Below are positions 1-5,537 of a DNA stretch of 5,537 nt, one piece after another. The notes under the pieces were generated by a model. The model was not told where the DNA came from, searched no databases, and saw only the letters and a program-made list of their open reading frames with translations. The number at the start of each line of letters is the position of its first letter. The stretch's first letter is position 1. The position numbers and the translations under genes are program-made. The DNA is taken from positions 1 through 5,537 of the forward strand of contig JBBIVP010000147.1 of NCBI GenBank assembly GCA_037439705.1. Reading direction: 5' to 3'. Origin of the DNA: JBBIVP01 sp037439705 [NCBI: bacterium] (GTDB taxonomy: Bacteria; JBBIVP01).

Positions 1-32
1 GAAATCAAAAATTCCTTCAAAAAAGTCTACAA

Positions 33-48
33 AAAAAGCCCACTTTTT
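33..48. other. Small A/T hairpin (AAAAAG-CCCA-CTTTTT)
   Basis: A perfect 6-bp stem, AAAAAG pairing with CTTTTT around a CCCA loop, lies upstream of the copA promoter. Only one G-C pair is present, so it is weak as an intrinsic terminator. It could act in either direction, because on the minus strand the second arm also runs into a T-tract. Any + strand gene entering the window at base 1 would still be open across it (earliest stop TGA at 61-63 in the first frame), so it might instead sit inside the tail of an upstream gene. I could not decide between these. Confidence 0.25.
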
Positions 49-73
49 CAGAACCCTCTGTGAAATTCTGTGG

Positions 74-102
74 TTGATAGAAAAACTGACATGATATATA
101 AA
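74..102 (+). promoter_or_regulatory. Candidate sigma70-type promoter of copA
   Basis: TTGATA (74-79) and TATAAA (97-102) are separated by exactly 17 bases, a good match to the bacterial housekeeping promoter. An alternative TG-extended -10, TATATA at 95-100, overlaps it. Transcription would begin near 107-109, leaving only about 7-9 bases before the ATG at 116. No clear copper-regulator operator (for example a TACA-N2-TGTA CopY box) is visible around it. Confidence 0.6.
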
Positions 103-115
103 TAAAGTAAAAGAG

Positions 116-2221
116 ATGAAAAAAGTAATTTTCAAAATCGTAAATATGCACTGTGCTTCCTGTGCCAGAGCGATAGAATGGGCGCTTTCAAAAGAGAAAG
201 GAATAATTTCGGTTTATGTTAATTTTCCCATGAGTAAGGCAGAAATTGAATATGACCCGGAAAAGATAAGCCTTAATGAAATTAAAAAGATAATCAAAGA
301 TACAGGATATGAAGCATCTTCAGCAGAAGAAGAACTTGAAGATGAAATAAAAAGGGGATGGCAGAGGTTCTGGTGGGGAGTCATTTTAACGCTTCCCGTG
401 TTTGTGATAGAAACCATTTTGAAAAAGCACGGATTTGGCTGGCACCTGGTTTTATTCCTTCTCGCCACCCCTGTTCAGGTGATACTCGGTCTGCCATTTT
501 ACAGGGGAGCATATTTTTCCCTGAAACAAAATATGGCTGATATGAATGTTCTCGTAGCTTTGAGCACTTCAGCAGCCTATTTTTATTCAGTCGCTGCAAC
601 TTTTTTCATCCCCGGTCCAGTATTCTATGAAGCTTCAACTACTGTTTTGACCACCATTACCCTCGGTATGCTTCTCGAAAAAATCTCCCAGCAAAAGGCG
701 GGAGATGCAATCAAAAAACTGATGAAGCTGGAAGCTAAAACTGCACGGGTGATAAGGGATAATAAAGAAATGGAAATTTTAGCAGATGAAATTCAAAAGG
801 GAGACATTGTTATGGTTAGAAGCGGTGAAAAAATTCCTGCTGATGGAATTGTTATTGAAGGAAGGTCAACGGTTGATGAGTCAATGCTTACGGGAGAATC
901 TATACCTGTGGATAAAAAACCAGTAGATAAGGTTTTTGGAGGAACTGTTAACAAAGAGGGATCTTTTAAATTCAAAGCAACCGGGGTAGGAGAAGAAACA
1001 GCACTCCATCAGATTATCAAACTGGTTGAGGAAGCACAATCAAAAAGAGCACCGATTCAAAGAGTTGCGGACAGAGTAGTGAACTGGTTTGTGCCGGTTG
1101 TAGTAGCTATCGCCGTAGCCTCGTTTGTAATCTGGTATTTTGTTAAAGATAACCCGTTTTTGTTTGCCCTCACCGCTTTTGTTTCGGTTCTGGTAATTGC
1201 CTGTCCATGTGCACTCGGGATTGCTACCCCGACTGCAATTCTCGTTGGAGTTGGAAAAGGAGCTGAAAGGGGAATTTTGATCAAGGGAGGAGAATATTTA
1301 GAGAAGGTTAGAGAACTTAATGCCCTGGTTTTTGACAAAACTGGAACGCTAACCGAGGGAAAACCAAAAGTAACCGATATAAGGGGAGATGTTCTGGAGT
1401 TAGCAGCAAGTCTTGCTAAAAATACCACCCATCCACTTGATATAGCCATTGTGAAGGAATCTGAAAAAAGAAAAATAAATCTTCTGGATGTTGAAAATTT
1501 TGAAGCAATTCCAGGAAAGGGACTTAAAGGAAAAATTGGTGGTAAAGAGGTTTTATTGGGGAACAGAAGCCTTATCAAAAGCGAGCTTGGAAAGGAATGG
1601 GAAGAGGAGGGAAAAACGGTGATGCTGGTTTCGGTTGATGGAGAAGTTAAGGGAGCAATTGCTGTTGCGGATACTATAAGAGAACATGCAAGAGAGACAA
1701 TTAAAAATCTGAAAAAAATGGGTCTGGAAATCTGGATGCTCACAGGAGATAATAAAAAAACAGCATCTGCTATCGGAAGGGAACTTGGAATTGATAAAAT
1801 TTTAGCAGAGGTTCTGCCTCAGGATAAAGAAAAAGAAATAAGAAAGCTTAAAGCACAGGGGAAGATAGTTGGAGCAGTAGGAGACGGGATAAATGATGCT
1901 CCAATGTTAGCATCTGCAGATATTGGAATTGCCATGGGAACCGGGACAGATGTGGCTAAAGAAACAGGAGGAATAATTCTCATAAAAGATGATATAAGGG
2001 ATGTGATTAAAGCAATAGAACTTTCCCACGCAACATTTTCCAAAATAAAACAGAACCTCTTTTTGGCTTTTATCTACAATGTTTTGGCAATTCCTGTTGC
2101 TGCTGGGCTTTTTTATTACCATCTTGGTTTTTTATTAAGACCAGAAATTGGGGCTTTTGCCATGGTTCTATCCGATCTCCTTGTTGTTGGAAATTCACTT
2201 TTACTGAGGAGATTGAAATAA
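116..2221 (+). CDS. copA: Cu(+)-exporting P1B-type ATPase CopA
   Basis: This 701-residue membrane pump is predicted to use ATP to move Cu(+), possibly Ag(+), out of the cytoplasm. Seen in order: one heavy-metal-binding domain (1-68) with MHCASC (C13, C16); membrane segments near 82-102, 109-127, 143-165 and 169-189; the actuator domain with TGES (259-262); segments near 320-345 and 348-379, the latter holding the CPC metal site (C363, C365); DKTGTLT with phosphorylated D407; a nucleotide domain with H439-P440, PGKG (466-469) and GN (483-484); TGD (543-545); GDGIND (589-594); and two last helices with Y654-N655 and M683. CPC plus YN plus M is the Cu(+)-type (P1B-1) signature. The start is fixed because M11 would delete the first strand of the metal domain. 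Oddities: the usually invariant N-domain Glu is Ala434, the second Ser of the last-helix MxxSS motif is Asp687, and the protein is shorter than many CopAs (roughly 740-800). There is no copper chaperone or regulator gene beside it in the window. Confidence 0.95.
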   Translation: MKKVIFKIVNMHCASCARAIEWALSKEKGIISVYVNFPMSKAEIEYDPEKISLNEIKKIIKDTGYEASSAEEELEDEIKRGWQRFWWGVILTLPVFVIETILKKHGFGWHLVLFLLATPVQVILGLPFYRGAYFSLKQNMADMNVLVALSTSAAYFYSVAATFFIPGPVFYEASTTVLTTITLGMLLEKISQQKAGDAIKKLMKLEAKTARVIRDNKEMEILADEIQKGDIVMVRSGEKIPADGIVIEGRSTVDESMLTGESIPVDKKPVDKVFGGTVNKEGSFKFKATGVGEETALHQIIKLVEEAQSKRAPIQRVADRVVNWFVPVVVAIAVASFVIWYFVKDNPFLFALTAFVSVLVIACPCALGIATPTAILVGVGKGAERGILIKGGEYLEKVRELNALVFDKTGTLTEGKPKVTDIRGDVLELAASLAKNTTHPLDIAIVKESEKRKINLLDVENFEAIPGKGLKGKIGGKEVLLGNRSLIKSELGKEWEEEGKTVMLVSVDGEVKGAIAVADTIREHARETIKNLKKMGLEIWMLTGDNKKTASAIGRELGIDKILAEVLPQDKEKEIRKLKAQGKIVGAVGDGINDAPMLASADIGIAMGTGTDVAKETGGIILIKDDIRDVIKAIELSHATFSKIKQNLFLAFIYNVLAIPVAAGLFYYHLGFLLRPEIGAFAMVLSDLLVVGNSLLLRRLK

Positions 2222-2306
2222 TCTGAACCCCAAAATTTAAGACCGGATTATAAAACCTCCCCCCTTTTCAGATACCATTACAAAAAACACCGAACACACA
2301 CTGGAA

Positions 2307-2533
2307 AAGTTAAGATATGAGCGACATTAAGGAGTGAGAGGGAGAGATGAAGTTTTATTCTATATTTGGTAATATAAGGGGATTTTACAAGAGGAGGTTT
2401 CAGGATATGCTTTATAGTTTGAGAAGATTTTGAGTGTATGAGATAATAAAAAGACCTCACAAATCCCTCGGTCTAAAAAGCCCCTTAAATTTTCTCATTC
2501 AAACTCATAAAATGTCGCATATGTATATAACTT
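2307..2533. repeat. Imperfect long inverted repeat (fold-back element or structured RNA)
   Basis: Two pairs of inverted segments are nested around a centre near 2430. In the outer pair, GCGACATT at 2321-2328 is complementary to AATGTCGC at 2511-2518, and the flanking AAGTTA (2307-2312) matches TAACTT inverted (2528-2533). In the inner pair, TAAGGGG-TTTT at 2375-2386 matches AAAA-CCCCTTA at 2476-2487, with only one internal mismatch and weaker similarity continuing inward to a GAGG/CCTC pairing. The left arm is longer than the right by about 20 bases between the pairs. This pattern fits a decayed MITE-like element or a long imperfect RNA stem in the copA 3' region. No transposase is present. 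The ordered nesting argues against chance, but AT-rich DNA makes short inverted matches common. Confidence 0.4.
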
Positions 2534-2538
2534 ATACA
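2522..2538. promoter_or_regulatory. Candidate operator dyad TGTATA-N5-TATACA
   Basis: A perfect 6-bp dyad, TGTATA (2522-2527) and TATACA (2533-2538), ends 5 bases before the -35 box of the following promoter. That position suits a dimeric transcription factor. A related TGTA...TACA dyad has the same offset before the radical SAM gene. The regulator family cannot be told from the sequence, and the AT richness makes chance occurrence possible. Confidence 0.4.
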
Positions 2539-2543
2539 AACAC

Positions 2544-2572
2544 TTGACTTTTAAAATTTAGTTTTGTATAAT
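2544..2572 (+). promoter_or_regulatory. Strong sigma70-type promoter of the surface-protein gene
   Basis: TTGACT (2544-2549) and TATAAT (2567-2572) are separated by 17 bases. The only deviation from consensus is the last base of the -35 box. Transcription should start near 2579, giving a leader of about 20 bases that just contains the ribosome site. This is the clearest promoter in the window and shows that the downstream gene is transcribed separately from copA. Confidence 0.85.
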
Positions 2573-2586
2573 ATAAAAAATGAAAG

Positions 2587-2593
2587 AAGGAGG
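2587..2593 (+). promoter_or_regulatory. Ribosome binding site AAGGAGG
   Basis: A full AAGGAGG sits 5 bases before the ATG at 2599. It fixes that start and places the hydrophobic signal sequence at the protein N-terminus. Confidence 0.9.
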
Positions 2594-2598
2594 GTGAA

Positions 2599-4347
2599 AT
2601 GAGAAGAGTTTTAATAAGTATGGGTGTAATATTAATTTTCTCCTCCTGCGGAGAAAGGGGCACTATTGATCTCGCTGGAAGAACATCCATTCCAACAAAA
2701 CTTGTTGTCCTTACTCCGTTCACAGAAACAGAAGTGGATGAGAATTTTAGATTTGTAGCAGAGGTTCCTGAGTTTATCCCGAGTGTGTCAATAGTCAAAA
2801 ATTCTGAAGGAGAAACTGTGCTTCTCGGTTACACAATTCCTGATTACCTTGCAAAAGATGGACTTGAGGAATTCGCCTATTCAAATAGAAGGATAATAGG
2901 GCCAAGATCAACCGCTGCAGCCCTCATTGTTATGAATCCAATTTTTCTCGGCGTTGAAGACTGGGCAAAGATAGAGATATTGAGAAGAATTATAAAAACC
3001 TCGGATTTTGAGAGGATTGTAAAAGGAATAGAAGATGCAATAAGAAAAGATGGCTCAATAAGCCTTTCAAAGCATCCAGAGGTTTATACCCTTTCAGCAG
3101 AAATAGTAAAGAGTGTGGTTGATAGTTCGGAAATCGGAGAGGTAAGAGGAGCGGTTACGATTGACGAGAATGCACCCTGGTTTGAGACATATTATAACAA
3201 CGGGACAAGAAGCGGAATAAAGTTTTTCAATCCAAAGATGGTTTATTACTGGGCTGGTGTGAAGGAACAGCAAAATGGAGATGAGATAGAACACCACTGG
3301 CTCCTTCCAAAATTGAGAATAATAGACCTTTCCATTGAAAACCTTTTGAGGTTTGATTTATCAGCGGATCCCAAGGAAACAGTATGGAATTTCCCGTGCG
3401 AGCAGGCATATAAACTCATAAGCATGTACAAAGGATTCAGGGGATACCTGGATCTGAATATGTTTACTGGACCACTGAATGCAGAAAGAAGGGCTCTTAT
3501 GGCAAATACATGGCAGGGAATAAAGTATGTCCTTGCCCTTATAACAAGCGTGGATATACTTCCTGATGGACACCTCGTTGTATCAGGTCTTGATTATATT
3601 CTGAATCCAAATGCACAGAGCGCCTATGAAAACCTGATGGAGGCAATAAAGAGCTATGATATATGGGATATAATATCTGCTGTAATAAGTCTAATAAGCG
3701 CCTTCAAGGACCAGATAAAGGATTACCTCTTCAGTTCATTTGGTCAGAGTGTTTCAGACAACTTTTTGAGCGCTGCATTGGGTGTAATTGGAGATATAGC
3801 AGGAATAGCAATAAAGGTTTATAACCTAACAACCCAGACAATTCCCTTCTTCTACGATTTCATAGATGCTCCAGAGGAGGTGAGATACTGGGCATTCAAC
3901 TGTGCGATTGCTGATTCGGGACCAGCCCTTATCTCATTCATAAAACCTAACTATGTGGTGAGCGGAAAGACTCTTTCCGTATGGGGTTCATTCTTAGGAG
4001 AGGCAAAGGGAAAGATAAACATCTACCTTCCTAACTCCAATGAAAAGGTTGCTGAGGTTGATGCAAATGGAATAACAACATGGATAGACACATTTATAAC
4101 CTTCTACATACCCAATCTTGCTGCGGGAAGCTATGAATTTAGCATTGTTAAACCATTGCCTGGTGGGGGAGAACTTGAAAGCATAAAATTCCCCTTCAAT
4201 GTTGTCCTTCCTGGAATGGGTCCCGGTGGTGGAGGTGGTGGCGGAGGAGGTGGGTGCGTTTATACAGGTAAAAATCCTCATGGATTCTCTCCAATTCTTC
4301 TCGTTCCATTACTATTCATTTTCTTCTACAGGATGAAAAAGAAATAA
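2599..4347 (+). CDS. Exported surface protein, IPT/TIG-like domain, Gly-Cys C-terminal sorting tail
   Basis: I do not recognise a named family for this 582-residue protein. Residues 1-16 (MRR, then a hydrophobic stretch) lead to FSSC with C17, a lipobox-like site; Phe at -3 is off consensus but tolerated in some lipoproteins. Residues about 24-180 include a short beta-rich part and a helical part. Residues 190-350 are rich in Trp and Tyr and of unknown fold. Residues 355-415 are hydrophobic, probably helical. Residues about 446-537 match the pattern of an IPT/TIG immunoglobulin-like domain: an I-x-P start, G-x-x-L-x-V-x-G-x-x-F-L-G, W-x-D-T-x-I-x-F-x-I-P, A-G-x-Y and a final F-x-V strand. The tail is ten glycines (543-552), C553, a hydrophobic stretch (about 563-577) and RMKKK. 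The protein is probably displayed on the cell surface, possibly in adhesion or binding, but no catalytic motif is visible. It has its own promoter and ribosome site, and no clear terminator follows. Confidence 0.9.
   Translation: MRRVLISMGVILIFSSCGERGTIDLAGRTSIPTKLVVLTPFTETEVDENFRFVAEVPEFIPSVSIVKNSEGETVLLGYTIPDYLAKDGLEEFAYSNRRIIGPRSTAAALIVMNPIFLGVEDWAKIEILRRIIKTSDFERIVKGIEDAIRKDGSISLSKHPEVYTLSAEIVKSVVDSSEIGEVRGAVTIDENAPWFETYYNNGTRSGIKFFNPKMVYYWAGVKEQQNGDEIEHHWLLPKLRIIDLSIENLLRFDLSADPKETVWNFPCEQAYKLISMYKGFRGYLDLNMFTGPLNAERRALMANTWQGIKYVLALITSVDILPDGHLVVSGLDYILNPNAQSAYENLMEAIKSYDIWDIISAVISLISAFKDQIKDYLFSSFGQSVSDNFLSAALGVIGDIAGIAIKVYNLTTQTIPFFYDFIDAPEEVRYWAFNCAIADSGPALISFIKPNYVVSGKTLSVWGSFLGEAKGKINIYLPNSNEKVAEVDANGITTWIDTFITFYIPNLAAGSYEFSIVKPLPGGGELESIKFPFNVVLPGMGPGGGGGGGGGGCVYTGKNPHGFSPILLVPLLFIFFYRMKKK
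4225..4344 (+). other. Encoded MYXO-CTERM-like C-terminal sorting signal
   Basis: This is the part of the preceding gene that encodes Gly10, Cys553, a hydrophobic segment and a basic end (RMKKK). The same order of Gly-rich linker, Cys, membrane helix and Arg/Lys tail defines tripartite signals such as MYXO-CTERM and Synerg-CTERM. In MYXO-CTERM, an intramembrane protease (myxosortase) is thought to cut near the Cys so that the protein stays anchored at the surface. The glycines use mixed GGT/GGA/GGC/GGG codons, so this is a selected linker rather than a pure trinucleotide expansion. No sortase gene is in the window. Confidence 0.6.
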
Positions 4348-4391
4348 AACTCGGATAAGGGTTCAAAAATAAAAAATTCAAAATTACAACG

Positions 4392-4411
4392 AATGTACTT
4401 TATTGTACATT
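4392..4411. promoter_or_regulatory. Candidate operator dyad AATGTAC-N6-GTACATT
   Basis: A perfect 7-bp inverted repeat, AATGTAC (4392-4398) and GTACATT (4405-4411), with a TTTATT centre. It lies in the gap between the surface-protein stop and the radical SAM gene. Its TGTA...TACA core ends at 4409, 5 bases before the candidate -35 box, as in the dyad before the surface-protein gene. It could also form an RNA hairpin at the end of the upstream transcript, but it has little GC and no clean T-tract, so an operator is the better reading. Confidence 0.5.
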
Positions 4412-4414
4412 GTT

Positions 4415-4441
4415 TTGCACAAAAAGGTTTTTTTCTATAAA
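4415..4441 (+). promoter_or_regulatory. Weak candidate promoter of the radical SAM gene
   Basis: TTGCAC (4415-4420) and TATAAA (4436-4441) are separated by only 15 bases, shorter than optimal. A promoter this weak would be consistent with dependence on an activator bound at the adjacent dyad. The gap is very A/T-rich, so other -10-like sites exist, and I could not choose firmly. Read-through from the upstream gene is also possible. Confidence 0.35.
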
Positions 4442-4490
4442 AAAAATCATATTTCTAATGGCATAAAATTTGCTTACTTCTCTTTAAAAA

Positions 4491-4498
4491 AAGGAGGT
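4491..4498 (+). promoter_or_regulatory. Ribosome binding site AAGGAGGT
   Basis: AAGGAGGT is followed by 6 A-rich bases and the ATG at 4505. It fixes the start of the radical SAM gene, whose end lies outside the window. Confidence 0.9.
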
Positions 4499-4504
4499 AA
4501 AAAA

Positions 4505-5537
4505 ATGCATGAAAGGTGGAATTATGAATTTCCAGAATGGGTTGAGGAGCCAGAAACTACATATACAGGTTATCCAATAACCCCTGTTAAGTTCGGGCTT
4601 CCAAAGGAAATTGATTCTATCTGCCCTGATTGTGGAAAAATAATTAAGGCGATCCTTTATCCTGAAGGCGGAAAGGTGTGGATAAAAAAGAGATGCAATG
4701 AACATGGAGAATTTCTTGACATCTTTTATGGGGATGAGGAACTTTACTACAAATGCGAAGAGTTCTGGTTCGGGGATAGCAGAGGGGTTGAAAATCCTCA
4801 GATTCCCAATGCGACAAAATGCCCCCTTCAGTGTGGACTCTGTAATATGCATCTCAGCTGTTCAGCACTCCCTATAATTGACCTCACAAACAGGTGTAAT
4901 CTTTCCTGTCCAGTGTGTTTTGCTAATGCAAATGCGACCGGATACCTTTATGAACCCTCTTATGATGATGTGGTAAGAATGCTTGATACACTCGCTAATC
5001 AGAAGCCAGTTCCTGCTTTGAGGGTTCAGTTTTCTGGTGGAGAACCTACCCTCAGACCAGATTTCTTGAAAATTGTAAGAAAAGCAAAAGAGATGGGCTT
5101 CTATTACATACAGGTGAACACCAACGGAATAAAAATGGCAGACCTTGAATTTGCACAGGCTGCAAAGGAAGCAGGGGTTCATACCCTTTATCTTCAGTTT
5201 GATGGTGTGAATGAGGATGTTTATTACAAAACGAGAAATCTCCCACTTCTTGAGTTCAAGATGAAAACCATTGAAAACTGCAGGAAGGTTGGCATAAGCA
5301 TTGTTTTCGTTCCTACTGTTGTGAGGGGATTCAATGACCATCAGGTTGGAGAAATAGTGAAACTCGCTGCAAAGAATGTGGATGTAGTGTCCGGAATAGC
5401 TTTCCAGCCCGTTTCATTTGTTGGAAGATACAGCCACAGCTACAGAATGGAAAGAAGGTATACAATGGCTGACCTCGCCTTTGACATAGAAAAACAGACA
5501 GGTTATATGAAAGCAAGGAGGGACTGGTACCCACTCG
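4505..5537 (+). CDS. Radical SAM enzyme, tetraether/membrane-spanning lipid synthase (Tes/MSS) family, 3' truncated
   Basis: The frame is open from the ATG to the window edge (344 codons plus one base), so the C-terminus is missing. Seen: an N-terminal metal-binding region with C40-P-D-C43, C64-x2-H67 and C84; then C106-P-L-Q-C110-G-L-C113; the radical SAM cluster motif C131-x3-C135-x2-C138 in the context DLTNRCNLSCPVCFANA; SGGEP (177-181), whose GGE binds the SAM amino group; NTNG (205-208); YLQFDG (229-234); VPTVVRGFNDH (269-279); and FQPVSFVGR (300-308). These match the family of MJ0619, which couples lipid tails to make membrane-spanning tetraether lipids in archaea. Bacterial relatives (MSS) are linked to membrane-spanning diabolic-acid-type lipids. 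Known members carry several extra iron sites, consistent with the many cysteines. An older proposal gave MJ0619 a role in pterin methylation, so the substrate here is not proven. Family membership is strong; lipid crosslinking is inference. C119 is unexpected compared with the family pattern as I recall it. Confidence 0.85.
   Translation, partial: MHERWNYEFPEWVEEPETTYTGYPITPVKFGLPKEIDSICPDCGKIIKAILYPEGGKVWIKKRCNEHGEFLDIFYGDEELYYKCEEFWFGDSRGVENPQIPNATKCPLQCGLCNMHLSCSALPIIDLTNRCNLSCPVCFANANATGYLYEPSYDDVVRMLDTLANQKPVPALRVQFSGGEPTLRPDFLKIVRKAKEMGFYYIQVNTNGIKMADLEFAQAAKEAGVHTLYLQFDGVNEDVYYKTRNLPLLEFKMKTIENCRKVGISIVFVPTVVRGFNDHQVGEIVKLAAKNVDVVSGIAFQPVSFVGRYSHSYRMERRYTMADLAFDIEKQTGYMKARRDWYPL

Larger units (their letters stand above)
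2222..2598. other. Intergenic region between copA and the surface-protein gene
   Basis: These 377 bases contain no convincing gene. The first part (2222-2306) shows a distant 7-base complementarity (ATCTGAA at 2221-2227 with TTCAGAT at 2267-2273) but no stem followed by a T-tract, so no clear terminator for copA is visible. The central part is an imperfect fold-back (about 2307-2533). The last part carries a TGTATA/TATACA dyad, a strong promoter and the ribosome site of the next gene. A 28-codon frame at 2347-2433 lies inside the fold-back and is not supported. Confidence 0.7.

Noticed and set aside
1-63. Possible tail of an upstream + strand gene (20 codons then TGA at 61-63; another frame is open to 92-94).
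   Set aside because: All three frames are open for a while in this A-rich stretch and none gives a recognisable protein end, so no gene can be assigned.
1057-1743. A 228-codon minus-strand frame.
   Set aside because: It is fully antisense to the conserved CopA core, Ser/Thr/Pro-rich as expected from a shadow frame, and has no family resemblance.
2347-2433. A 28-codon + strand frame (starting MKFYSIFGNI) with a purine-rich GGGAGAG directly before its ATG.
   Set aside because: It is short, lies wholly inside the fold-back, its ribosome-site-like stretch touches the ATG, and it has no recognisable features. Chance is the simpler explanation.
2278-2460. A 60-codon minus-strand frame in the intergenic region.
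   Set aside because: It has a GTG start, no ribosome site that I can see, no domain-like pattern, and overlaps the fold-back arms.
2452-2474. AGACC...GGTCT hairpin as a terminator.
   Set aside because: The stem is only 5 bp with a 13-base loop, and no T-tract follows.
4225-4254. Run of GGN codons as a possible simple-sequence repeat with phase variation.
   Set aside because: The codons are mixed rather than a uniform repeat unit, and triplet changes would only alter linker length, so a switching role is not supported.
4484-5341. Two long minus-strand frames (4484-4852 and 4862-5341).
   Set aside because: They lie opposite the radical SAM gene, whose + strand translation has many family motifs. 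The minus frames show none.

Overview
The window looks like a chromosomal segment of an AT-rich, probably thermophilic bacterium. Evidence for a bacterium: sigma70-type promoters (a near-consensus TTGACT-N17-TATAAT before the middle gene), strong AAGGAGG ribosome sites before two genes, and a lipobox-like signal peptide. Evidence for a thermophile is indirect: Lys/Glu-rich proteins, many AGA/AGG arginine and ATA isoleucine codons, and a radical SAM gene of a family best known from archaea and thermophilic bacteria. I cannot name the species. Diderm candidate phyla from hot environments would fit, but that is a guess.

Layout: all three genes lie on the + strand and each appears to have its own promoter. 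Bases 1-115 hold a small A/T hairpin and a promoter. Bases 116-2221 encode a complete Cu(+)-exporting P1B-type ATPase (CopA). Bases 2222-2598 are a 377-base intergenic region with an imperfect fold-back (about 2307-2533), a TGTATA/TATACA dyad, a strong promoter and a ribosome site. Bases 2599-4347 encode a 582-residue exported protein of unknown function. It has a lipobox-like N-terminus, an IPT/TIG-like Ig domain near the C-terminus, then a Gly10-Cys-hydrophobic-basic tail resembling MYXO-CTERM/Synerg-CTERM sorting signals. Bases 4348-4504 are a second regulatory gap with another TGTA...TACA dyad. Base 4505 to the window end is the first 344 codons of a radical SAM enzyme of the tetraether/membrane-spanning lipid synthase family (Tes/MSS; archaeal example MJ0619). 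It is cut by the window edge and has no stop codon here.

How the genes relate: copper export is an independent unit. The surface protein and the putative lipid enzyme may be linked, because both have a TGTA...TACA dyad ending exactly 5 bases before a candidate -35 box. This would suit a shared regulator acting on envelope genes, but the second promoter is weak and the link is inference. The points most worth following are the lipid-crosslinking enzyme in a bacterium, the doubly anchored surface protein, the fold-back intergenic element, and two unusual residues in CopA.
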